Shown here: piece after piece, positions 1 to 7,319 of the stretch
Position numbering within the stretch: position 1 is the stretch's first letter
How the letters are laid out: the number at the start of each line of letters is the position of its first letter
DNA from: Catenulispora sp. EB89
Lineage (GTDB): Bacteria > Actinomycetota > Actinomycetes > Streptomycetales > Catenulisporaceae
Direction: 5' to 3'
DNA: 64,000 nt
Assembly: GCF_041261445.1 (NCBI RefSeq)
Contig: NZ_JBGCCU010000016.1
Location: forward strand, 206,786 to 270,785
Program-made: the position numbers and the translations under genes
The notes under the pieces: generated by a model
Told to the model about the DNA's origin: nothing
What the model saw: the letters and a program-made list of their open reading frames with translations, nothing else
Database searches by the model: none

Positions 1-1289
1 AGCGGGCGACCGGATCAGGGTTCGAGCCGGTCCACGCCCTGCACATCCACGACGCGCAGTGGGTGCCCTGGCACGAGGCGATCGTCCGCGAGGTGCCGAT
101 CGCCGGTATCACCGACGACGCGGTGTTCCCCATCGCGATCGCGGGCGGCGAGGAGACCGAGCTGCTGTACGACGCCGGCCGACTCGCCGGGCGTCTGGTG
201 CGCACGCGCGAACCGCTGAGCGCGCAGGTGCGCGTCACGGTGCGGAGCATCGACGCGGAGCAGCCGCTCGTGGCGGTCGACATCGAGGTGGAGAACCTGG
301 GGCGCTGGGACCCCGGCTCGGCCGCCGGGACAGGCCAAGCAAGCCCGGCAGGCCCGGCAGGCCCGGCAGGCCCGGCAAGCCAAGCAGGGCAAGCAAGGCA
401 AGCAAGGCAAGCAGGTGAGGCAGGCCCGGCAGACCATGCAGGCCATGCAGGTCAAGCAGGTCAAGCAGGCGAGGCAGGCCCGGCAGGTCAGGCAGGTCAG
501 GCGGGTCAGGCAGGGCAGGCAGGTCAGGCCCCCCGCACCGCCGCCCGGGACATCGCCGCGCGCGCCTCCTTCGCCGGAGCCCACCTCGTGGCGCGCGTCC
601 GCGGCGGCCGCTTTCTGTCCCCGACCGATCCCCCGGCGTGGGCGGCCGGCGCCTCGGCGGCGTGTGAGCATCACCGCTGGTGGCCGGTGCTGCTCGGGGC
701 CGAGGGCGGCCCGGACGACATGGCGCTCGTGTCGCCGATCATCCTGTCCGACCGGCCCGTCGTCGCACCGGAGAGCGCTGGGGATTTCTTCGATGCCACG
801 GAGATCGACGAGATGCTGGCACTGCGCGTGCGGACCCTGACCGACGACGAGAAGGCCCAGGCGCGGGGCACCGATCCGCGCGCCGCCGAGATCATCGACC
901 GTTGCGACACCATGACCGATGAGGCGCTCGCCGGGTTGCACGGGACGGTGCGCGACTCCGCCGACACCCCCGCCACCGTCATCACCACCGACACCCCCTG
1001 GTGGGACCCGGCCGCCGACGCGTCCGTCACGCCCGAACACGACGCCGTCCTCGTCGCCGGCGTCACCGTGCGCAAAGGCAGCAGCGTCCGCCTGCGCCCC
1101 CTGCGCCGCGCCGACGCCCAGGACATGTTCCTCGATGGCCAGAACGCCACCGTGACCGCCGTCCTGCACGACGTCGACGGGGGCACGCACGTCGCCGTCA
1201 CCCTCGACGCCGACCCCGGCCACGACCTGCACGCCTGGTACGGCCGCTATCACTACTTCGCCCCCGACGAACTGGAGCCCCTGCGATGA
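1..1289 (+). CDS. Hydrogenase-cluster accessory protein, 5'-truncated
   Basis: The frame is open from base 3, so the true start lies left of the window; a GTG at 63 is only an internal codon. I do not recognise a named domain. The position directly before the NiFe-hydrogenase endopeptidase and hyp genes, with an ATGA overlap (ATG at 1286, TGA at 1287), suggests the conserved accessory protein often found in actinobacterial uptake-hydrogenase operons (inference). The C-terminal half has ordinary globular sequence, with a His-His-Arg-Trp-Trp stretch and acidic helices. The striking part is a low-complexity insert encoded by 331-530, rich in Gly-Gln-Ala and Gly-Pro-Ala triplets, lying between two normal-looking blocks. 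It stays in frame and contains no stop. Real gene: confident. Function: unknown. Confidence 0.75.
   Translation, partial: RATGSGFEPVHALHIHDAQWVPWHEAIVREVPIAGITDDAVFPIAIAGGEETELLYDAGRLAGRLVRTREPLSAQVRVTVRSIDAEQPLVAVDIEVENLGRWDPGSAAGTGQASPAGPAGPAGPASQAGQARQARQAGEAGPADHAGHAGQAGQAGEAGPAGQAGQAGQAGQAGQAPRTAARDIAARASFAGAHLVARVRGGRFLSPTDPPAWAAGASAACEHHRWWPVLLGAEGGPDDMALVSPIILSDRPVVAPESAGDFFDATEIDEMLALRVRTLTDDEKAQARGTDPRAAEIIDRCDTMTDEALAGLHGTVRDSADTPATVITTDTPWWDPAADASVTPEHDAVLVAGVTVRKGSSVRLRPLRRADAQDMFLDGQNATVTAVLHDVDGGTHVAVTLDADPGHDLHAWYGRYHYFAPDELEPLR
331..530 (+). repeat. In-frame 9-bp collagen-like repeat tract
   Basis: Degenerate tandem units of the type CAGGTCAGG, CAGGCCCGG and CAAGCAAGG fill about 200 bases inside the hydrogenase accessory gene. 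The 9-bp period encodes Gly-X-Y style triplets (GPA, GQA, GEA, GHA). All length changes are multiples of three, so the gene frame is preserved through the tract. Confidence 0.9.
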
Positions 1290-1780
1290 GCCCGCGCGTC
1301 CTGGTGGCCGGGATCGGCAACGTCTTCCTCGGCGACGACGGCTTCGGTTCCGAGGCCGCCCGGCGGCTGGCCGCCGAGCCGCTGCCCGAGGGCGTGACCG
1401 TGGTCGACTACGGCATCCGCGGCATGCACCTGGCTTTCGACCTCCTCGACGGGTACGACGCCCTGGTGATCGTCGACGCCCTGCCGCACGGCGGCGCGCC
1501 GGGGGACGTCACCGTCCTGGAGGTCGGCGAGGCGGACCTCGGCGACGGCGAGTTCGACGCGCACGGCATGAACCCGGTCTCGGTCCTGGCCAGCCTCGGC
1601 ACGCTCGGCGGCCGGCTGCCGCCGCGCACGCACGTGGTCGGCTGCGAACCGCGCGACGTCGACGAGGGCATCGGGCTGAGTCCGGAGGTCGCCACGGCGG
1701 TCGACACCGCGCTGTCTGCCATCCGGGTGCTTATCTCCGCCAAACCGGTACAACAGCCGAGCACCGCGAAAGGTGTCTGA
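1286..1780 (+). CDS. Hydrogenase maturation endopeptidase (M52, HyaD/HybD family)
   Basis: 164 aa. Peptidases of this family cut the C-terminal extension from the nickel-bearing large subunit once the NiFe(CN)2CO site is assembled; they act in the cytoplasm. The N-terminus shows the family signature GIGNVFLGDDGFG (residues about 9-21). An Asp after the second strand (VIVDAL, about 64) and a His in DAHGMNP (about 93) sit where the family's nickel-sensing ligands lie. The length matches the family. The ATG overlaps the upstream stop as ATGA, so the two genes are translationally coupled, and the small ORF and hypA follow at once. This points to a dedicated protease for the hydrogenase encoded left of the window. 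Confidence 0.93.
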   Translation: MSPRVLVAGIGNVFLGDDGFGSEAARRLAAEPLPEGVTVVDYGIRGMHLAFDLLDGYDALVIVDALPHGGAPGDVTVLEVGEADLGDGEFDAHGMNPVSVLASLGTLGGRLPPRTHVVGCEPRDVDEGIGLSPEVATAVDTALSAIRVLISAKPVQQPSTAKGV

Positions 1781-1781
1781 C

Positions 1782-1901
1782 ATGAAGCTACTCGGTGTGC
1801 TGAGCGCGACGGCGCTGACCGCGATCGGGGTGGCCGCCTCGGTTCTGGCGGTGCGTTCGATCCCGGACGTCATGCGCTACCTGAAGATCAGGAGCATGTG
1901 A
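1782..1901 (+). CDS. 39-aa small protein, DUF6893-like
   Basis: This short frame starts ATG one base after the protease stop and ends one base before hypA's ATG, so it fills the gap exactly. The peptide has a hydrophobic N-terminal helix (residues about 3-24) and ends SIPDVMRYLKIRSM. That Pro-Asp-(x)2-RY-(x)2-IR-x-M ending resembles the small actinobacterial family DUF6893 (from memory, not searched). It is probably a single-pass membrane peptide with a basic cytoplasmic tail. Its function is unknown; the tight fit in the hydrogenase operon suggests a role in assembly or membrane attachment (inference). Confidence 0.75.
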   Translation: MKLLGVLSATALTAIGVAASVLAVRSIPDVMRYLKIRSM

Positions 1902-1902
1902 C

Positions 1903-2244
1903 ATGCACGAGATCGGTTACTGCACCGGCGTCCTGGAGGCCGTGGAGCGCCGTGCCGAGGGACGGCCGGTGGCCCGGATCGGCGTGCTGGTCGGGACCCT
2001 GCACCGGATCTCCCCGGCCGCGTTCGAGCAGTCCTTCCAGCTGGTCGCCGACGGCGGGATCGCGGCCGGCGCGCAGACCGAGGTGCAGATCTCGCCGGTG
2101 CGCGCCACCTGCGCGGCGTGCCCGGCCTCGTTCGAGGCCGCCGAGGCGACGCCGACCTGCCCGGACTGCCACAGCACGGACGTCGCCACCGAGGGCGGCG
2201 ACGAGCTGGTGCTGCAGTGGGTCGAGTTCCGAAAGGACCGTTGA
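1903..2244 (+). CDS. hypA: Hydrogenase nickel insertion protein HypA
   Basis: 113 aa, the usual HypA length. HypA binds nickel through its N-terminal Met-His-Glu and delivers it to the large-subunit precursor, normally together with the GTPase HypB. The protein begins MHEIGYCTG, keeping the nickel-binding His2. It has the structural zinc site as two CxxC pairs (C70/C73 and C86/C89). It sits between the small ORF and hypC with 1-3 base gaps. No hypB follows, so that partner must be elsewhere. Confidence 0.95.
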   Translation: MHEIGYCTGVLEAVERRAEGRPVARIGVLVGTLHRISPAAFEQSFQLVADGGIAAGAQTEVQISPVRATCAACPASFEAAEATPTCPDCHSTDVATEGGDELVLQWVEFRKDR

Positions 2245-2247
2245 ACC

Positions 2248-2523
2248 GTGTGCCTGGCCATCCCCGGGCAGGTCGCCGAGATCCTGCCGGACACCGATGA
2301 GCAGCTGGCCGTGATCGACGTGGTCGGCGTCAAGCGGAAGATCAACATCGGGCTGCTGGACCGCGGCACGCTGGCGCCGGGCGACTGGGTGCTGATCCAC
2401 GTCGGGTTCGCCATGTCGAAGGTGGACGAGCGGGAGGCCGCCGAGGCACTGTCCGTACTGGAGATGATGGGCCAGGCCTTCGACGAGGAGTTGCAGGCCG
2501 TGGCGGAATCGGATCCGGTGTGA
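2248..2523 (+). CDS. hypC: Hydrogenase assembly chaperone HypC
   Basis: 91 aa, GTG start three bases after hypA. HypC carries the Fe(CN)2CO precursor together with HypD and hands it to the large subunit. The diagnostic N-terminus MCLAIPGQV is present, with the essential Cys at position 2, so the GTG start is fixed by that motif. The OB-fold-like core ends with GDWVLIHVGFAMSKVD, typical of the family. The stop overlaps the next gene as GTGA. Confidence 0.95.
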   Translation: MCLAIPGQVAEILPDTDEQLAVIDVVGVKRKINIGLLDRGTLAPGDWVLIHVGFAMSKVDEREAAEALSVLEMMGQAFDEELQAVAESDPV

Positions 2524-2801
2524 GCGCGCGGCGAGTCGACGACGGTACCGCCGACATCACGGCGTGCTCCGCCGACGGCGAGTGCATCACCTGCGGTGAT
2601 GTCGCGGTGCCGCTGACCGTCGTCTCGGTCGCGGGGAGCGACGCGCGGTGCCGCGACGGAGACGGCCGCGAGGAGAGCGTCGCGTTGGAGTTCGTCGGCC
2701 GGGTCGGCGTCGGCGACCGCGTCTTGGTACACGCAGGCGTCGCCATCGAACTGCTGGCGACCGAGCCCGTCGAAACCGCAGAGCCCGTGTCCGAAGTCTG
2801 A
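2520..2801 (+). CDS. Second HypC/HupF-like chaperone
   Basis: 93 aa, starting GTG in a GTGA overlap with hypC. The body aligns by eye with HypC (a VVSV strand, then GRVGVGDRVLVHAGVAIELL), but the protein does not begin Met-Cys. A roughly 20-residue extension precedes a segment reading CITCGDVAVPLTVV, which puts a Cys where HypC has Cys2, now internal. It may serve as a cluster-specific scaffold or HypD partner (inference). Tandem hypC-like genes occur in other actinobacterial hydrogenase loci (from memory). Confidence 0.82.
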   Translation: MSARRVDDGTADITACSADGECITCGDVAVPLTVVSVAGSDARCRDGDGREESVALEFVGRVGVGDRVLVHAGVAIELLATEPVETAEPVSEV

Positions 2802-2819
2802 CAAGACAGGAGTGGCGCG

Positions 2820-3944
2820 ATGCGCTTCGTCGACGAATACCGCGACCCCGATCTGGCCCGTGCGCTGTCCGCGCAGATCGCCGCCCTCACCGAGCCGGGA
2901 CGGCACTACAAGTTCATGGAGGTCTGCGGCGGCCACACCCACGCCATCTACCGCTACGGCGTCCACGACCTGCTGCCGGAGAACATCGAGCTCGTGCACG
3001 GCCCCGGCTGCCCGGTCTGCGTGATCCCGATGGGCCGCGTGGACGACGGGATCGCGATCGCCGAGCAGCCCGGCGTGATCCTCACCTGCTTCGGCGACAT
3101 GATGCGCGTGCCCGGCGGCCGCGGCTCGTTCCTGGAGGCCAACGCGCGCGGCACCGACATCCGCATGGTGTACTCGCCGCTGGACGCGCTGCGCATCGCG
3201 CGGGAGAACCCGGACCGGCAGGTCGTGTTCTACGCCATCGGCTTCGAGACCACGGCACCGTCGACCGCGCTGACCGTGCTGCGCGCGGAGCAGGAGGGCG
3301 TCGAGAACTTCTCGGTGATGTGCAGCCACGTCACGATCATCCCGGCGATCAAGGCCATCCTGGATTCGCCGGACCTGCGGCTGGACGCCTTCATCGGACC
3401 CGGACACGTCTCGACGGTCATCGGCTGCCGGCCGTACGAGTTCATCGCGCGCGAGCACGGCAAGCCGGTGGTGTGCGCGGGGTTCGAGCCGTTGGACGTG
3501 CTGCAGTCCGTGCACATGATCATGAAGCAGCTCGCCGAGGGCCGCAGCGAGGTCGAGAACCAGTACGGCCGCGTGGTCCGGTGGGACGGCAACGAGCTGG
3601 CGCTCCAGGCGCTGAGCCGGGTCTTCGAGCTGCGGCCGTTCTTCGAGTGGCGCGGGCTCGGCTCGATTCCCCAGTCGGCGCTGCGGTTCACCTCCGCGTA
3701 CGCACGCTTCGACGCCGAGCAGCGGTACGCGCTGCCCGGGGTGCGCGTCGCGGACCCGAAGGCGTGCCAGTGCGGCGAGGTGCTCAAGGGGGTGCTCAAG
3801 CCGTGGGAGTGCAAGGTGTTCGGGACGGCGTGCACGCCGGAGACGCCGATCGGGACCTGCATGGTCTCCTCCGAAGGGGCCTGCGCGGCGTACTACAACT
3901 TCGGGCAGTACTCGCGCGAACGGCTCGATCTGCAAGTTCTCTGA
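2820..3944 (+). CDS. hypD: Hydrogenase formation protein HypD
   Basis: 374 aa, the normal length. HypD is the [4Fe-4S] scaffold on which, with HypC, the Fe(CN)2CO unit is built. Family motifs are all present: FMEVCGGHTH (Cys about 36), GPGCPVC (Cys about 64 and 67), CFGDMMRVPG and GFETTAP. The cysteine-rich C-terminus contains CQCGEVLKG and then ECKVFGTACTPE, with further cysteines. A good ribosome site (acaggag) lies before ATG 2820. An 18-bp tandem duplication spans its stop codon. Confidence 0.97.
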   Translation: MRFVDEYRDPDLARALSAQIAALTEPGRHYKFMEVCGGHTHAIYRYGVHDLLPENIELVHGPGCPVCVIPMGRVDDGIAIAEQPGVILTCFGDMMRVPGGRGSFLEANARGTDIRMVYSPLDALRIARENPDRQVVFYAIGFETTAPSTALTVLRAEQEGVENFSVMCSHVTIIPAIKAILDSPDLRLDAFIGPGHVSTVIGCRPYEFIAREHGKPVVCAGFEPLDVLQSVHMIMKQLAEGRSEVENQYGRVVRWDGNELALQALSRVFELRPFFEWRGLGSIPQSALRFTSAYARFDAEQRYALPGVRVADPKACQCGEVLKGVLKPWECKVFGTACTPETPIGTCMVSSEGACAAYYNFGQYSRERLDLQVL

Positions 3945-3970
3945 GATACCCGAGTTCTTTGAGATACCCG
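3935..3970 (+). repeat. 18-bp tandem duplication over hypD stop
   Basis: AGTTCTCTGAGATACCCG (3935-3952) is followed directly by AGTTCTTTGAGATACCCG (3953-3970), differing at one base. The first copy contains the last codons and stop of hypD; the second lies in the hypD-hypE gap. The sequence is more A+T-rich than its surroundings. Confidence 0.9.
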
Positions 3971-4005
3971 CATACGTGGTTAATGGTTCTTCGACGGGAG
4001 TAGCG

Positions 4006-5088
4006 ATGGCGAAGGTCCTCACCGAGGAGGAAGTCGGCGAGCGGATCGAGGCCATGCGGCGCCGGCCGCAGCGCTTCCGCGACGACCGGATCACCATGGC
4101 GCACGGCGCCGGCGGCAAAGCCAGCCGGGCGCTGATCGAGGGCCTGGTCGTGCCGCTGCTCGGGGCGAGCGCGCCGTCCTCGCTCAGCGACGCCGCACCG
4201 CTGGCGATCGACGGCGCGCGGCTGGCTTTCACCACGGACGCGTTCGTGGTCCGGCCGCTGAGCTTCCCCGGCGGCACCATCGGCGATCTGGCCGTCAACG
4301 GCACGGTCAACGACCTCGCGGTCAGCGGCGCGCGGCCGCTGGAACTGGCGCTGGCGATGATCCTCGAGGAGGGGCTGCCGGCCGAGGTGCTTCAGGAGCA
4401 GGTCGGCGCGATCGCCGCCGCGGCCGCGCAGGCCGGCGTCCGGGTGGCGACCGGCGACACCAAGGTGGTCGAGCGCGGCAAGTGCGACGGGATGTACCTC
4501 ACGACGACCGGGATCGGCGTGCTGCACGAAGACGCGCGCCTGGACCCGGCGCGCGTGCGCCCCGGCGACAAGGTGCTGGTCTCCGGCACGATCGGCGACC
4601 ACGGCGTGGCCATCATGCTCGCCCGCGGCAACCTGGACCTGGAGGCCGAGGTCCGCAGCGACACCCGCAGCCTGTGGCCGGTGGCGCGGGCGATGCTGGA
4701 CGCCTGCGGCCCCGACATCCGCTGCCTGCGCGACGCCACGCGCGGCGGCGTGGCGACGGTCCTGAACGAGATCGCGGTGGCCGCCGAGGTCGGCGTGCTG
4801 ATCGCGGAGGACCGCGTCCCGGTGCGCCCGGAGGTGACGGGGGCGTGCGAGATCCTGGGCATCGACCCGCTGTACGTCGCGAACGAGGGCAAGCTCGTGG
4901 CCTTCGTCGCCCCGGAGGCCGCGGACGCGGCGCTGGAGGCGATGCGCCGTACTGCGGGTGGGGCGGACGCGGCGCTGGTCGGCGAGGTGCGGGCCGAGCC
5001 GCCGGGGCGGGTGCTGGGGCGGACGGGGTTCGGGGGGCATCGGATCATTGATGTGCTGGTGGGGGATCCGTTGCCGCGGATTTGTTGA
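4006..5088 (+). CDS. hypE: Hydrogenase expression/formation protein HypE
   Basis: 360 aa. HypE dehydrates the thiocarboxamide on its C-terminal cysteine to thiocyanate, giving the cyanide ligands of the active-site iron; it works with HypF, which is absent here. It has the PurM/SelD-like fold: MAHGAGGKASR near residue 31, DAAPLAIDGARLAFTTDAFVV, and GDKVLVSGTIGDHG. The protein ends DPLPRIC, keeping the catalytic terminal Cys. I chose ATG 4006, with ribosome site gacggga 6-14 bases upstream, over the in-frame GTG at 3976, because HypE proteins begin shortly before the GAGGK motif. Confidence 0.96.
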   Translation: MAKVLTEEEVGERIEAMRRRPQRFRDDRITMAHGAGGKASRALIEGLVVPLLGASAPSSLSDAAPLAIDGARLAFTTDAFVVRPLSFPGGTIGDLAVNGTVNDLAVSGARPLELALAMILEEGLPAEVLQEQVGAIAAAAAQAGVRVATGDTKVVERGKCDGMYLTTTGIGVLHEDARLDPARVRPGDKVLVSGTIGDHGVAIMLARGNLDLEAEVRSDTRSLWPVARAMLDACGPDIRCLRDATRGGVATVLNEIAVAAEVGVLIAEDRVPVRPEVTGACEILGIDPLYVANEGKLVAFVAPEAADAALEAMRRTAGGADAALVGEVRAEPPGRVLGRTGFGGHRIIDVLVGDPLPRIC

Positions 5089-5097
5089 GGGGTGACG

Positions 5098-5111
5098 GTC
5101 GCGAGCGCGAC
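5098..5111. terminator. Small hairpin between convergent genes
   Basis: GTCGCG-AG-CGCGAC is a 6-bp perfect stem about 10 bases after the hypE stop, in the gap between hypE and the opposing csbD-like gene. The loop is short and there is no T tract, so a terminator role is only possible. Confidence 0.3.
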
Positions 5112-5193
5112 ACGTGGCGCTCAAAGATTCAGCAAACGCGAGCCGGCCGGCCCCAGGCGAACACCCGGAGCCGGCCCATCCAGCATCAAGCCA

Positions 5194-5490
5194 CTACTTG
5201 TTGAGATGCTGCTTCGCCCGCGCGGTCAGCTGCTCGACCTTCCCCTTGGCCTCCATGCCGTCGTCGTCGGTGACGGCGCCGGCCACTTCCTTGGCCTTGC
5301 CCTTGACGCCCTGGCCGACGTTCTTCGCAGTGTCCTTCGCCTTGTCGGCGGCGTGCGCGGCGCGGGCCTCGTCCTGGTCGGCCTGGCCCTCGGCCTGCAT
5401 GCGCTCGTTTCCGGCGGCCTTGCCGGCGGCTTCCTTGATCTTCCCCTTGGCGTCCTTGGCTGCGTGCTTGGCCTTGTCACCGACGCTCAT
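5194..5490 (-). CDS. CsbD-family stress protein
   Basis: 98 aa, almost entirely Ala, Lys, Glu, Asp, Gln and Gly: a highly charged helical protein. It holds two CsbD-like segments, each with the family's GKxKExxGxx(T/D) pattern: GKIKEAAGKAAGNERMQAEG near the N-terminus and GKAKEVAGAVTDDDGMEAKG near the C-terminus. CsbD-type proteins are induced by general stress, often under sigma-B-like control; their molecular function is unknown. Ribosome site agaggaa precedes the ATG at 5490. A possible sigma-B-type promoter lies about 45 bases upstream. Confidence 0.88.
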   Translation of the reverse strand: MSVGDKAKHAAKDAKGKIKEAAGKAAGNERMQAEGQADQDEARAAHAADKAKDTAKNVGQGVKGKAKEVAGAVTDDDGMEAKGKVEQLTARAKQHLNK

Positions 5491-5534
5491 GGCGGTTCCT
5501 CTCTGCGGATGTCTCGATCGTGTGAGGCGTCCTC

Positions 5535-5559
5535 GTAACCGTCACGCGCCGGATGAAAC
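5535..5559 (-). promoter_or_regulatory. Possible sigma-B-type promoter of csbD-like gene
   Basis: On the minus strand GTTT (5559-5556) is followed after 15 bases by GGTTAC (5540-5535). This resembles the actinobacterial general-stress sigma consensus GNNT-N14-16-GGGTAY with one mismatch, and lies about 45 bases before the start of a gene family commonly under that control. Inferred by eye only. Confidence 0.4.
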
Positions 5560-5583
5560 GGTCGACATGACATGAATCACCTG

Positions 5584-5850
5584 TCAACGGCTGCCCTGCA
5601 CGTCGGCCGGTGGGAACTGCTCGAATTCCGCCAGTGTGCAGCGCAGCCGCAGGCCGTCCGGCGCCGCCGACGCCACCTCGAGCGTCGTCATCGGTATCAG
5701 GCGCGCGATCCCTCCCTCGTGCCGCGGCCGCAGGGCCACCTGCACGGCGAAGGTGCCCGAGGGGTCCAGGTCGATGCGCTCCACCTCGCCGATGAAGCCC
5801 TCGTCGCCCTTGACCGCCATGCCTAGGGTGATCTCGATGGCGTCTGCCAT
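5584..5850 (-). CDS. PRC-barrel-like small protein
   Basis: 88 aa. The start is ATG 5850, with a strong site aaaggagg just upstream. The sequence begins MADAIEITLGMAVKGDEG, then a series of short strands with GEVERIDLDPSG and IPMTTLEV. This resembles PRC-barrel or related small beta-barrel domains that bind partners in stress or RNA/photosystem contexts; the family call is tentative. Its ribosome site nearly touches the stop of the upstream kinase gene (stop at 5864), so the two are probably cotranscribed and this protein may be a kinase partner or substrate (inference). Confidence 0.65.
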   Translation of the reverse strand: MADAIEITLGMAVKGDEGFIGEVERIDLDPSGTFAVQVALRPRHEGGIARLIPMTTLEVASAAPDGLRLRCTLAEFEQFPPADVQGSR

Positions 5851-5863
5851 GTGATGGCCTCCT

Positions 5864-7207
5864 TTAGTGGTGGCATCCGTCCTTGTGGTGGCCCTTGCCG
5901 TTCTGGCCGTGGTCGCCCTGGTCGCCCTGGTCGGCCTGGCAGTTCTTCGATGCCGATGCCGACGACGACACCGACGCCGACGTGCGCGCCACGACAGCCG
6001 CCGTCGACGGCCGGGCAGAAACGCTGCCGGAAGGGACCGCGGCGGTGCCCGGAGACGATGTGGGGCCCGGCGACGAGCCGGCCGCTCCGGCACCGGGGGT
6101 CATCGGCGCCGGAATCTGCGTGTCGGCCGAGGCACCGGGGGTCAGCCAGTCGGCGCCCAGCCCGACGACGGCGACCGCAGCACACGCCGCCACGCCGATA
6201 CCCGCCAGACGCCGCCGAGTCGACGCAGCTGCGACGACAGCGGCCAGCGGCCGCCGAGTCGATGCGGCCGAGCCGACGACAGGCTCCGAGGCAACGGGTT
6301 CCGAAACGACCGGCCCCGGCCCCGAGGCAACGGGCCCGGGATCGCCGGAACCAACGCCCGAACCCCAAGCATCGACCACCGGAAGCTCCATCGTGTGGTC
6401 GCCGGCCCTCACCGCCGGCAGCTCGTCCTCAGCCACCGCCAACAGCCCACCGACCTCCCCGGCCGCCGGCCGAACCGCCGGGTCCCTCGCCGTCAGCGTC
6501 CGCAGCACCCGCATCCACCCCGGCCCGAGCCGCGCCGGTATCCGCGGCGGCCGCAGCGCGTTGGCCGTCGCACGCTCCATCGGCGTCCCCTGATACGCAC
6601 GCTCGCCGCTCAGCGCCTCCAACAGCACCAGCCCCAGCGCGTAGACGTCCGTCGCGGACGTCACCGACAGCCCCTGCGCCTGCTCCGGCGCGAGGTAGCC
6701 GGCGGTGCCGACGACGCAGTCGGTGCTGGTGAGCGCCGGGCTGTCGGCGGCGTGCGCGTAGCCGAAGTCCGCGAGGTACGCCGTCCCGTCGTCGGCGAGC
6801 AGCACGTTGCCGGGCTTGACGTCGCGGTGCACGATACCGCCGGCGTGGATGTGCGACAGGGCGTCGGCCAGGGCCGCCCCGATCCGTTTCACCTCCCGCG
6901 GCTCGACCGGGCCCCGGGCCGCGAGCCGGGCCAGCGTCGTGCCGCGAACGAGCGGCATCACGATGAAGCGATGGCGGTCGGCGCCCAGGCCCGAGTCGTA
7001 GACCGGCAGCAGATGCGGATGGGCCAGGGACGCCAGGATCCTGGTTTCCTCGTCGACCCGCTCCGAGCGGGTGTCGCCGATGTCCGTGTAGCGGAAGACC
7101 TTCACGGCCACCTCGCGCCGCAGCACGGTGTCCTCGGCCTCATAAACGCACGCCGTCGCCCCCTCTCCGATGAGGGGACCCAGAACGTAACGCCGCCCCA
7201 CGTCCAT
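5864..7207 (-). CDS. Membrane Ser/Thr protein kinase (PknB-like)
   Basis: 447 aa from ATG 7207 (ribosome site agaggag). The N-terminal kinase domain is complete: glycine loop GEGATACVYEA (about 14-24), lysine in VAVKVF (about 36), catalytic HRDVKPGN (about 127-134), DFG (about 147-149) and APEQ (about 173-176). A linker of alternating Pro/Gly/Ser/Glu-Pro follows, then a single membrane helix (about 360-380) and a Thr/Ser/Pro-rich outer region. The extreme C-terminus is unusual: after Lys-Asn it holds two cysteines flanking Gly-Asp-Gln-Gly and Gly-His-His repeats and ends CHH. No PASTA domain is visible, so the outer part may be a different sensor, possibly a metal-binding or disulfide-closed loop (inference). 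Confidence 0.92.
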   Translation of the reverse strand: MDVGRRYVLGPLIGEGATACVYEAEDTVLRREVAVKVFRYTDIGDTRSERVDEETRILASLAHPHLLPVYDSGLGADRHRFIVMPLVRGTTLARLAARGPVEPREVKRIGAALADALSHIHAGGIVHRDVKPGNVLLADDGTAYLADFGYAHAADSPALTSTDCVVGTAGYLAPEQAQGLSVTSATDVYALGLVLLEALSGERAYQGTPMERATANALRPPRIPARLGPGWMRVLRTLTARDPAVRPAAGEVGGLLAVAEDELPAVRAGDHTMELPVVDAWGSGVGSGDPGPVASGPGPVVSEPVASEPVVGSAASTRRPLAAVVAAASTRRRLAGIGVAACAAVAVVGLGADWLTPGASADTQIPAPMTPGAGAAGSSPGPTSSPGTAAVPSGSVSARPSTAAVVARTSASVSSSASASKNCQADQGDQGDHGQNGKGHHKDGCHH

Positions 7208-7319
7208 CGCCTGCTCCTCTCTGCTCCGCCGCGCGCCATCGCGCATCGCGCATCGCGCTCCGTAGCCCAGATACCGCGCTGTACCCAAAGCGCCGGACAC
7301 CAATCACGCCACCCCCTTG

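Noticed and set aside
15..1253. Minus-strand frame with Cys-Leu-Thr-Cys repeats opposite the collagen-like tract
   Set aside because: It is the complement of the 9-bp repeat in the accessory gene; no ribosome site, no domain, and the plus-strand frame continues a real protein on both sides.
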